This document shows, piece by piece, positions 1 through 5,551 of a stretch of 8,770 nucleotides of DNA. The notes under the pieces were generated by a model. That model was not told the DNA's origin. It saw only the letters and a list, made by a program, of their open reading frames with translations, and did no database searches. The position numbers and the translations under genes are program-made. Origin of the DNA: an uncultured Eubacteriales bacterium (GTDB lineage: Bacteria > Bacillota > Clostridia > Oscillospirales > Oscillospiraceae). Where the stretch lies: positions 1 to 8,770 of the forward strand of contig USAT01000081.1 of the NCBI GenBank assembly GCA_900552725.1, written 5' to 3'. The first letter of the stretch is position 1; every line of letters begins with the position of its first letter.

Positions 1-8
1 TGGCTGTA

Positions 9-31
9 GGGCGGGGTGACCTCACCCCGCC
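9..31. repeat. GC-rich inverted repeat at the left edge
   Basis: Bases 10-19 (GGCGGGGTGA) pair with 22-31 (TCACCCCGCC) as a near-perfect palindrome. Allowing a realistic four-base loop leaves about nine pairs. No run of T follows, so it does not look like an intrinsic terminator for an upstream gene. It may be an intergenic repeat unit or the tail of something that starts left of the window. The structure is seen directly; the repeat status is inference. Confidence 0.5.
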
Positions 32-171
32 GCACGGTAGAACCAACGGTGTTTTTCGGCGTACTGGTCAGCGGCAGCGGCGCTGGAGCAGAGACGATCC
101 TTTTATCGAATCGAAAAAGGAAATCCTGCGTGAACGTGCGGCAGGCACCTACAATTCCGTACAACGTATAG

Positions 172-263
172 CGCGCCCGGAAGTGAAGGAACCGGAGGTT
201 CCTTCTGGCACTTTTGCCTACTTTTGCCGCTATTGGCAAAAGTAGGTCGCGCTCGGAAGCGCG
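172..263. repeat. Cluster of three hairpins, probable dispersed intergenic repeat
   Basis: Three perfect hairpins follow one another in the leader of truB. The first has a 9-bp stem (185-193 with 197-205, loop 3). The second has a 12-bp stem (CCTACTTTTGCC at 217-228 with GGCAAAAGTAGG at 235-246, loop 6). The third has a 6-bp stem (248-253 with 258-263, loop 4). ACTTTTGCC is also directly repeated at 210-218 and 220-228. An imperfect 12-base direct repeat (CGCGCYCGGAAG, 11 of 12 identical) sits at 172-183 and 248-259, at the two ends of the cluster. None of the hairpins has a T-rich tail. This architecture resembles REP/MITE-like intergenic elements rather than a riboswitch or a gene. Copies elsewhere in the genome would settle it, but only this copy is visible. 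Confidence 0.55.
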
Positions 264-297
264 AAATTCCCCCTAAAAACAACCGAAAGGAGACACC

Positions 298-1167
298 ATG
301 GCCAACGGGATCATCATCATCGACAAGCCCGCGGATTGGACCAGCATGGACGTGTGCGCCAAGCTGCGGGGCATCCTGAAAACGAAAAAAGTGGGCCACG
401 CCGGAACGCTGGACCCCATGGCCACCGGCGTGCTGCCGGTGTTCGTGGGACAGGCCACACGGGGCGTCTCCTTTGCCGAGAGCGGCGAAAAGGAGTACGT
501 CGCCACCCTGCGGCTGGGCCTTGTCACCGACACGCAGGACACCTCCGGCCGGACGCTGGAGACACACCCTGTGACCGTCTCCATGGACGACCTGACGGCG
601 GTGCTGCCCCGCTTCACCGGAGATATTGAACAAATTCCGCCTATGTACTCCGCCATCAAGATCAACGGCCAGAAGCTGTACGATCTGGCCCGGCAGGGCC
701 GGGAGGTGGAGCGGAAGCCCCGCGCCGTCATTATCCATGAGCTTGAACTGCTGGAGCAGCTGTCGGACACCGATTTCACTCTGCGGGTGCGGTGCTCCAA
801 GGGCACCTACATCCGCACCCTGTGCCACGATATCGGACAGGCCCTGGGCTGCGGCGGCTGCATGGCGACCCTGCGGCGCACCATGGCTGCGGGCTATACC
901 CTGGCCGAGAGCCACACCATCGACGAGGTGCAATCCCAGGGCGAAGCTCTGCTGCGGCCGGTGGACACCCTGTTCCGGCAGTATCCGGAATACCGCATCA
1001 CCCATCCCCGGGTGGAGCAGCTGTGCCGCAACGGCAACGCCTTCACCGTGAAAGCGCCGCTGGAGAGCGGCACCTACCGGGTCTACGGCCTGGAGGGGGA
1101 CTTTCTGTGCCTGAGTCGGTTGGAAAACGGACAAATGACGTCCATCAAGAACTTTTTTGGAGCGTAA
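298..1167 (+). CDS. truB: tRNA pseudouridine(55) synthase TruB
   Basis: The gene encodes a 289-residue cytoplasmic enzyme that isomerises U55 in the T-loop of tRNAs to pseudouridine. The N-terminus carries the family hallmark IIIIDKP (4-10), followed by KVGHAGTLDP (31-40), in which Asp39 is the expected catalytic aspartate. PPMYSAIKINGQKLYDLAR and the RVRCSKGTYIRTLCHDIG block are further conserved TruB motifs, and a C-terminal TruB_C-like segment follows. The length is normal for the Firmicute family. The start is fixed by AAAGGAG at 286-292, five bases before the ATG. ribF begins 3 bases after the stop, so the two genes are surely cotranscribed. In many Firmicutes truB follows infB, rbfA and a DHH phosphoesterase gene. 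Here a roughly 300-base hairpin-rich leader lies directly upstream instead, so the promoter is unclear. Confidence 0.97.
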   Translation: MANGIIIIDKPADWTSMDVCAKLRGILKTKKVGHAGTLDPMATGVLPVFVGQATRGVSFAESGEKEYVATLRLGLVTDTQDTSGRTLETHPVTVSMDDLTAVLPRFTGDIEQIPPMYSAIKINGQKLYDLARQGREVERKPRAVIIHELELLEQLSDTDFTLRVRCSKGTYIRTLCHDIGQALGCGGCMATLRRTMAAGYTLAESHTIDEVQSQGEALLRPVDTLFRQYPEYRITHPRVEQLCRNGNAFTVKAPLESGTYRVYGLEGDFLCLSRLENGQMTSIKNFFGA

Positions 1168-1170
1168 ACT

Positions 1171-2076
1171 ATGAAGCCTACTGTCATCGCATTGGGATTT
1201 TTCGACGGCGTACACCGGGGCCACGGGGCGCTGCTGCGCCGCACCGTGGAGGTGGCCCGCCAACTGGACGCCACCCCCGCCGCCTTCACCTTTGACCGTC
1301 CCCCCAAGGAGGTGGTCACGGGAAAGCCGGTACCCCTCATCAACTCCACCCAGGAGCGGCAGGAGCTGATGGAGCGGCTGTACGGCATCCAGCAGGTGAT
1401 CGTCGCCCCCTTTGACCATGAGATGATGACCATGCCGTGGGAGGATTTCATCACCGAGCTGCTGGTGAAGCGCTATGGCGCGGTGCATCTGGTGGCAGGC
1501 CACGACTACCATTTCGGCCACAAAAACGCCGGTGATCCGGAGCTTTTGCAGCAGAAGTGCCGTGAGCTGGGCTTGGGCTGCGACATCATCCCCAAGGTGG
1601 AGATCGAGGGCATCACCGTCAGCTCCACCTACATCCGCCAGCTGGTGCGGGACGGCGAGCTGGAGCGGGCTGCCGAATTCCTGGGCCACCGCCACTGTCT
1701 CAGCCAGACGGTGAGCCACGGATTCCGGTTCGGCCGCACCATCGGCATCCCCACCATCAACTTCACGGTGCCCGACCATGTGCTGGTGCCGGAAAAGGGC
1801 GTGTACGTCACCCGCGTGTACCTGCCCAATGGCAGCAGCTACGCCGGTGTCACCAACGTAGGCACCCGCCCCACCGTCAGCGACAGTGCCGACGTGTCCA
1901 TCGAGACGTTCCTGCTGGACTTTGACGGCGACCTGTATGGCAAGCGCATCCGGCTGGAGTTCTGCCGCCGCCTGCGGGCCGAGAAGAAGTTCGACTCCCC
2001 CCGGCAGCTGAAGGACGAGATCGAAAAAAACGTCGCCCAGACCCGGGCATATTTCCGGGAGACGGGCGAGGTATAA
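1171..2076 (+). CDS. ribF: Bifunctional riboflavin kinase / FAD synthetase RibF
   Basis: This 301-residue enzyme phosphorylates riboflavin to FMN and then adenylylates FMN to FAD. The N-terminal nucleotidyltransferase domain (about 1-150) has GFFDGVHRGH (9-18), the HxGH-type ATP-binding motif, then AGHDYHFGHKNAGD (about 109-122) and SSTYIR (151-156), all typical of bacterial FAD synthetases. The C-terminal flavokinase domain (about 178-300) has FGRTIGIPTIN (187-197, the PTxN motif that binds Mg-ATP), GVTNVGTRPTV, and IETFLLDFDGDLYG, with Glu245 at the expected catalytic position. The length is standard. A GGAG at 1159-1162, inside the end of truB, serves as ribosome binding site for the ATG 3 bases after the truB stop, which suggests translational coupling. 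No FMN riboswitch is visible upstream. The unit ends at the hairpin beginning at 2081. Confidence 0.97.
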   Translation: MKPTVIALGFFDGVHRGHGALLRRTVEVARQLDATPAAFTFDRPPKEVVTGKPVPLINSTQERQELMERLYGIQQVIVAPFDHEMMTMPWEDFITELLVKRYGAVHLVAGHDYHFGHKNAGDPELLQQKCRELGLGCDIIPKVEIEGITVSSTYIRQLVRDGELERAAEFLGHRHCLSQTVSHGFRFGRTIGIPTINFTVPDHVLVPEKGVYVTRVYLPNGSSYAGVTNVGTRPTVSDSADVSIETFLLDFDGDLYGKRIRLEFCRRLRAEKKFDSPRQLKDEIEKNVAQTRAYFRETGEV

Positions 2077-2080
2077 GCTT

Positions 2081-2116
2081 AACCGGCGCTCTGCTGCGGA
2101 GCGCCGGTTCCTGTTT
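2081..2116 (+). terminator. Probable intrinsic terminator of truB-ribF
   Basis: An 11-bp perfect stem (AACCGGCGCTC at 2081-2091 with GAGCGCCGGTT at 2099-2109, loop 7) begins five bases after the ribF stop. The tail (CCTGTTT) has only a weak T run, so termination may be incomplete. Confidence 0.65.
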
Positions 2117-2130
2117 GCGGCGTCGACATC

Positions 2131-2159
2131 TTGACATTGCTATGCCGCAGGGCTACAAT
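2131..2159 (+). promoter_or_regulatory. Sigma-A type promoter of the radical SAM activase gene
   Basis: A perfect -35 box TTGACA (2131-2136) and a near-perfect -10 box TACAAT (2154-2159) are separated by 17 bases, the optimal spacing. The expected transcription start is near 2166, about 25 bases upstream of the ATG at 2190. The placement just after the ribF terminator makes the next gene an independent unit. It also argues against translation starting at the in-frame ATG at 2115, which lies upstream of the promoter. Confidence 0.8.
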
Positions 2160-2189
2160 ATGTGGTATCTGAAAAGGGGAGGGGACAAC

Positions 2190-2879
2190 ATGGACATTCA
2201 TGGAGTACAAAAGCTGACGCTGCTGGATTTTCCCGGCCATGTGGCCTGCACGGTGTTTCTGGCGGGGGGCGATTTTCGGTGCCCTTTCTGCCACAACGGC
2301 GGCCTGGTGCTGGGCAGCATGGAGCCGGTCATGGACGACGCCGGACTGCTGGCCTTTTTGAAAAAGCGGCAGGGCCTGCTGGACGGTGTGGCCGTCACCG
2401 GCGGGGAGCCGCTGCTGCGGCCTGATCTTCCCGGGCTGCTGCGGGCCATTAAGGACTTGGGCTACGCCGTGAAGCTGGACACCAACGGTAGCCATCCCGC
2501 CACCCTGCGGTCGCTGGTGGAGGAGGGGCTGGCGGACTATGTGGCCATGGATGTCAAGAACAGCCCGGAGCAGTACGCCGCCACCGTGGGCCTGCCGGAC
2601 TTTGACCTGGCTCCCATCCGGGAGAGCGTGGCCTATCTGCTCTCCGGCGCGGTGGACTATGAATTCCGCACCACTGCTGTGGCGGAGTTCCACAATGACG
2701 CGTCCTTTCGGGGGATCGCCCAATGGATCGCCGGTGCCCGGCGCTATTATATCCAGTGCTTTACCGATCGAGACTCTGTCCTTCAAGCGGGCCTTCACGC
2801 CCCGGAGAAGGCACAGCTGGAGCACTGGGCGGACATTGTCCGCCCGCTGGTGCCGGATGTGGAATTGCGAGGGGTGTAA
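2190..2879 (+). CDS. Radical SAM protein, NrdG2-type glycyl-radical activase (first cluster Cys missing)
   Basis: This 229-residue protein matches the NrdG2 family, the activating enzymes that use S-adenosylmethionine and a 4Fe-4S cluster to put a glycyl radical on anaerobic ribonucleotide reductase. Family features are MDIHGVQKLTLLDFPG (1-16), RCPFCHN (30-36), the SAM-contacting VTGGEPLL (69-76), KLDTNGS (95-101) and DYVAMDVKN (116-124). The start at 2190 was chosen because of AGGGGAGGGG just upstream and the promoter at 2131-2159. The family has CX3CX2C. Here the aligned residues are Gly27, Cys31 and Cys34 (GGC at 2268-2270 where TGC is expected), so only two of the three cluster ligands are in place. 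Cys20 lies seven residues before Gly27, but a Cys at that place also seems usual in clostridial relatives. No nrdD gene is in the window. Family assignment is firm; activity and exact target are uncertain. Confidence 0.88.
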   Translation: MDIHGVQKLTLLDFPGHVACTVFLAGGDFRCPFCHNGGLVLGSMEPVMDDAGLLAFLKKRQGLLDGVAVTGGEPLLRPDLPGLLRAIKDLGYAVKLDTNGSHPATLRSLVEEGLADYVAMDVKNSPEQYAATVGLPDFDLAPIRESVAYLLSGAVDYEFRTTAVAEFHNDASFRGIAQWIAGARRYYIQCFTDRDSVLQAGLHAPEKAQLEHWADIVRPLVPDVELRGV

Positions 2880-2885
2880 AACAGA

Positions 2886-2920
2886 AAAATACCCGTGCAA
2901 AGCACGGGTATTTTGTTTTT
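2886..2920. terminator. Strong, probably bidirectional intrinsic terminator
   Basis: A perfect 13-bp stem (AAAATACCCGTGC at 2886-2898 with GCACGGGTATTTT at 2902-2914) has a three-base AAA loop. It is followed on the plus strand by TTTTGTTTTT. Read from the minus strand it ends in TATTTTTCTGTTTT, so it can also stop the converging udk-DUF218 operon, whose last stop codon is at 2937-2935. It sits between the ends of the two converging genes. Confidence 0.9.
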
Positions 2921-2934
2921 AAATAACCGTTTAC

Positions 2935-3678
2935 TTAATCAATTCCCGCCCAGGTGGCCAGAATTCCCACCACCTCGCGGCAGGCGTAGCCGGGGCCCAG
3001 GAACCAGGGGCTGAAGCAGCCGGCGGACTGGGCGGTCAATCCCGCCTGACGGGCAAAAAGCTGCCCCCGGTACTGGTGAAAGTTGTCGCTGGCGATGACC
3101 ACATGGGTGTCCAGGCCGTTGTCCCGGATGATGGCCGCGGCGAATTGCAGGTTCTCCCGGGTGTCAAAGGACTTCTCCTCGGCGTAGATCCGCTCAGGGG
3201 CGATGCCCATATCGATCAGCTCCCGCCGGGCGCAGGCGCCCTCCGTCACCGGCTCGGAGCGGCTGTCCAGCCCGCCGGTGGTGACGCAGACCGCGTCCGG
3301 ATGGGCGGTCAGATACGCGTAGGCGGCCTCGATGCGGCCCTGCAGCATCATGCTGGGCTTCCCGTTATAGACCTGACAGCCCAGCAGCACCACCGTGCCC
3401 GGCGCGTCATCCTCCGCGGGACGGTCGGCCGCGGCCAGGCCCATGATGGTCAGTACCGCGATGGCCACCGCCAGCACCACGCTGACGCCGGTGATGAGGA
3501 TGGCCTTCAGCCATTTGGGAAAGCGCTGGAAAAAGCCGGGGAAGAAGCAACGTGCCGCCGCCAACAGCAGCAGCGCCGCCGGCCAGAACATGCCGATGTG
3601 GTGGACGCCGATGGCCAGTGGCATCAGGAAATAGACCGCTCCCAGCAGGGAGAGGGTGCCAAGGATGGGTAACAGCAT
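2935..3678 (-). CDS. DUF218 / SanA-YdcF family membrane protein
   Basis: This 247-residue protein has three hydrophobic segments near the N-terminus (about 2-23, 29-46 and 59-83) followed by a DUF218 domain (about 94-240). The domain shows VVLLGCQVYNGKPS (96-109), a following LQGRIEAAYAYL, VTTGG, the SEPVTE and RRELIDMGI stretch, and EEKSFDTRENLQFAA, all characteristic of the SanA/YdcF/ElyC group. Members are implicated in envelope barrier function and peptidoglycan or lipid-carrier metabolism in other bacteria. The biochemical reaction is not settled for most, and SAM binding has been reported for E. coli YdcF. The domain probably faces outward, which is inference. The ATG lies five bases after the udk stop, with GGAGA inside the end of udk as ribosome binding site, so the two genes form an operon. 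Family confidence is high; function is unknown. Confidence 0.88.
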   Translation of the reverse strand: MLLPILGTLSLLGAVYFLMPLAIGVHHIGMFWPAALLLLAAARCFFPGFFQRFPKWLKAILITGVSVVLAVAIAVLTIMGLAAADRPAEDDAPGTVVLLGCQVYNGKPSMMLQGRIEAAYAYLTAHPDAVCVTTGGLDSRSEPVTEGACARRELIDMGIAPERIYAEEKSFDTRENLQFAAAIIRDNGLDTHVVIASDNFHQYRGQLFARQAGLTAQSAGCFSPWFLGPGYACREVVGILATWAGID

Positions 3679-3683
3679 AGATA

Positions 3684-4298
3684 TCAGTTCTCCGCGATGT
3701 GATTGGCGATGCGCTGCATGATCATATCCAGCGCCACCAGGTTGTGGCCGCCCTCCAGCACGATGATGTCGGCGTACTTACGGGTGGGCTCCACGAACTG
3801 CTCGTGCATGGGCTTGACGGTGGTGAGATACTGGGTCACCACCGATTCCAGCGACCGGCCCCGCTCCTCCACGTCCCGCAGGGCGCGGCGCAGGATGCGC
3901 ACGTCGGCGTCGGTCTCCACAAAGATCTTGATGTCCAGCAGATCCCGCAGGGCCTTGTTCTGGAAGATCAGGATGCCCTCCACGATTACCACCTTGGTGG
4001 GCTTGATCTCCACCGTCTCGTCGGTGCGGTTGTGGATGGCGTAGTCGTACACGGGGCAGTGGATGGTCTCGCCCCGCTTCAGGGCCTTCAGATCCTCGAT
4101 CATCAGCTCGGTGTCAAAGGCGTCGGGGTGGTCGTAGTTCTGGCGGCAGCGCTCCTCGAAGGAGCAGTTCTGCCGCTTGTAGTAGTTGTCGTGGTGCACC
4201 ACGCTGATGTCGGTGCCGAACCGCTCGGCCAGGTGCTCAGTCAGTGTGGTCTTGCCTGAGCCGGTGCCGCCGGCGATGCCGATGAAAATGGTACTCAT
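3684..4298 (-). CDS. udk: Uridine kinase (uridine/cytidine salvage)
   Basis: This 204-residue cytoplasmic kinase phosphorylates uridine and cytidine to UMP and CMP in pyrimidine salvage, a P-loop NTPase of the phosphoribulokinase/uridine kinase family. The Walker A is GGTGSGKTT (about 10-18). HHDNYYK, NYDHPDAFDTEL, CPVYDYAIHNR (nucleoside-binding region), VIVEGILIF (Walker B-like), DIKIFVETDADVRILRR and RDVEERGRSLESV are all in the expected order. The C-terminus has FVEPTRKYADIIVLEGGHN. The start at 4298 is supported by AAGGGAGG, eight or so bases upstream on the minus strand. It gives the usual N-terminus MSTIFIGIAGG; an in-frame ATG 60 bases further upstream falls within the promoter. First gene of a two-gene operon with the DUF218 gene, a pairing with no obvious biochemical logic. 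Confidence 0.96.
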   Translation of the reverse strand: MSTIFIGIAGGTGSGKTTLTEHLAERFGTDISVVHHDNYYKRQNCSFEERCRQNYDHPDAFDTELMIEDLKALKRGETIHCPVYDYAIHNRTDETVEIKPTKVVIVEGILIFQNKALRDLLDIKIFVETDADVRILRRALRDVEERGRSLESVVTQYLTTVKPMHEQFVEPTRKYADIIVLEGGHNLVALDMIMQRIANHIAEN

Positions 4299-4329
4299 GG
4301 GGAACGCCTCCCTTATATTCTTCCCCTCT

Positions 4330-4358
4330 ATTATAGGAACTGATCCCCGGAAAAGCAA
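4330..4358 (-). promoter_or_regulatory. Sigma-A type promoter of the udk operon
   Basis: On the minus strand TTGCTT (4358-4353) and a perfect TATAAT (4335-4330) are separated by 17 bases. Transcription would start near 4323, giving a leader of about 25 bases that carries the AAGGGAGG ribosome binding site. Confidence 0.7.
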
Positions 4359-4398
4359 GAAAAGATGTAAAAAAATGATGAATTTCCAGCATTTTTAG

Positions 4399-4428
4399 TT
4401 GACGGGACTGTTGCTTTTGGGGTATGAT
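4399..4428 (+). promoter_or_regulatory. Sigma-A type promoter of the zinc-ribbon gene
   Basis: TTGACG (4399-4404) and TATGAT (4423-4428) are separated by 18 bases on the plus strand. The segment between this and the divergent udk promoter (about 4359-4398) is very A/T-rich, which could act as UP-element DNA for both. TTGCTTTT followed by GGGG occurs in its spacer (4411-4422) and, inverted and slightly altered, at the udk -35 region (4358-4345). Confidence 0.6.
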
Positions 4429-4472
4429 AACTAAGTATTATCACGAGTATGTCCTTTGGAGGGAAAAACAGC

Positions 4473-5423
4473 ATGAGTCTGATCAAGTGTAATAAATGCG
4501 GAGAAGTGTTCTCCGACAGCTATAAAACGTGTCCTTTCTGCGCGGAGGATGAGGAATACTATAACGGCAAAGTAAAAAAGCGGGGCCACCGCCAGTTGGA
4601 AAAGAAGAAAAAGGCGCCCAGCATTGTGGGCCCGGTCATGGTGCTGGTGGCTGTGCTGCTGGTGGGCATCCTGGTATGGGCCTTTGCCGGCGACACGGTG
4701 AAGGGCTGGTTCGGCAAGAAGGAGCCGGCGGTGGATCCCAATCCCGGCACCAACCAACAGGAGCCTGTCACGCCTCCTGACACCACCCCCGACGAGCCCA
4801 CGGTCAAGGCGCTGGAGCTGGATCACCTGACGCTGATGCTGGCTCCCGGCGAGAGCGAGAAGCTGACCGTTTCCGGCGGCACGGAGGAGACTTACCAGTG
4901 GCTGACCAGTGATTCCGGCGTGGCCAAGGTGGATACCGACGGTACCGTTACCGCCGTGGCGGAGGGCAGCGCCGTGATTACCGTTACCTGCGGCGATGAG
5001 AACGTGGCCTGCGCCGTCACTGTCAAGGAAAAGGCGGACACGAATACCACCCCCAATACCAATACAAACAATAACAACACCAACAACAATAACAGCAATA
5101 CCAATAACAATAATACGACGAACAAGCCCAATACCAACACGAACACCAGCTCCTCGCTGAAGAATCTGAAGATCAAGACCATGTACGGCACGTATCTGGA
5201 CAAGAACCCCGACGGCCAGTTCGACATGACGGTCAACAAGGGTGACCCCGCCTGCGAGCTGACGCTGGAGGGCGTGACCGGTACGGCCACCTGGAAGAGC
5301 TCCAACACCAATGTAGTGAAGGTGTCTGATAAGGGCGTGGTGGAACGCGTGGGCTCCGGTACGGCTACCATCACCATCACCCTGGGCAGCGCTACGGCGG
5401 AGATCCTTGTCCGCGTCAACTGA
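4473..5423 (+). CDS. Zinc-ribbon, single-TM protein with Ig-like (Big_2) domains
   Basis: The 316-residue product has a clear modular build. Residues 6-23 form a four-cysteine zinc ribbon (CNKC and CPFC knuckles, Cys6/9/20/23). A lysine/arginine-rich stretch (about 33-47) is followed by one transmembrane helix (about 51-71). By the positive-inside rule the ribbon is cytoplasmic and the rest outside. A Pro/Thr-rich stalk (about 84-110) leads to a Big_2-like domain (about 112-185, with APGESEKLTVSG, WLTSDSGVAKVD and GTVTAVAEGSAVITVT). An Asn/Thr-rich linker (190-225) comes next, then a second Ig-like domain (about 229-315, with WKSSNTNVVKVSDKGVVERVGSGTATITIT). The start at 4473 follows TTGGAGGG at 4457-4463; an in-frame ATG at 4449 overlaps the expected leader and is less likely. 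Single-gene unit with its own promoter and terminator. Probably an envelope-anchored sensor, adhesin or cell-wall-binding protein; no specific function can be assigned. Confidence 0.9.
   Translation: MSLIKCNKCGEVFSDSYKTCPFCAEDEEYYNGKVKKRGHRQLEKKKKAPSIVGPVMVLVAVLLVGILVWAFAGDTVKGWFGKKEPAVDPNPGTNQQEPVTPPDTTPDEPTVKALELDHLTLMLAPGESEKLTVSGGTEETYQWLTSDSGVAKVDTDGTVTAVAEGSAVITVTCGDENVACAVTVKEKADTNTTPNTNTNNNNTNNNNSNTNNNNTTNKPNTNTNTSSSLKNLKIKTMYGTYLDKNPDGQFDMTVNKGDPACELTLEGVTGTATWKSSNTNVVKVSDKGVVERVGSGTATITITLGSATAEILVRVN
5040..5147 (+). repeat. Asn/Thr codon low-complexity tract
   Basis: Thirty-six consecutive codons (residues 190-225 of the zinc-ribbon protein) encode 20 Asn and 12 Thr, mostly AAC, AAT and ACC. 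The DNA is A-rich in a GC-rich gene. It encodes a flexible, probably extracellular linker between two Ig-like domains and is a likely site of slippage length variation. Confidence 0.85.
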
Positions 5424-5439
5424 TGTAAATATGACCCTG

Positions 5440-5466
5440 AAAAGCAGCGGCAGCGCCGCTGCTTTT
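5440..5466 (+). terminator. Intrinsic terminator of the zinc-ribbon gene
   Basis: A perfect 12-bp stem (AAAAGCAGCGGC at 5440-5451 with GCCGCTGCTTTT at 5455-5466) has a three-base loop and lies 16 bases after the stop. The four T at the stem base serve as a short U tract. Confidence 0.7.
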
Positions 5467-5484
5467 CCGTTTGCGCTGCCCGCC

Positions 5485-5513
5485 TTGTCAAACCACAGAC
5501 CCTGTGGTATAAT
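5485..5513 (+). promoter_or_regulatory. Extended -10 promoter of the ABC exporter operon
   Basis: TTGTCA (5485-5490) and a perfect TATAAT (5508-5513) are separated by 17 bases. A TG at 5505-5506 one base before the -10 box makes an extended -10 element. Transcription would begin near 5520, about 30 bases before the ATG at 5552. Confidence 0.8.
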
Positions 5514-5551
5514 CAAAACTGGAGAATTATCTTTGGAAAAGGAATTGATAT

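Noticed and set aside
1..297. Promoter for truB-ribF in the leader
   Set aside because: A TACAAT at 150-155 has no acceptable -35 box at 17 bases, and no other pair was convincing, so no promoter is called.
1100..1175. FMN riboswitch before ribF
   Set aside because: Only three bases separate truB and ribF, and no RFN-element motif was seen here or in the truB leader.
103..1779. 558-codon open frame on the minus strand opposite truB and ribF
   Set aside because: It is antisense to two unmistakable genes, crosses their boundary and the hairpin leader, and its Gly/His/Gln/Val-rich composition is typical of the shadow frame of GC-rich codons. No known motif is seen.
2115..2189. Upstream in-frame ATG as the start of the radical SAM gene
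   Set aside because: It lies upstream of a near-consensus promoter, has no good ribosome binding site, and would add residues not found in the family; 2190 has a strong site.
2079..2900. 273-codon minus-strand frame opposite the radical SAM gene
   Set aside because: It overlaps both terminators and the promoter, and has no recognisable motif.
4299..4358. Upstream in-frame ATG as the start of udk
   Set aside because: It falls on the -35 box of the udk promoter, and the family N-terminus begins at the ATG at 4298.
5040..5147. CRISPR-like or tandem repeat array
   Set aside because: The tract is an in-frame Asn/Thr codon run without regular repeat-spacer periodicity.
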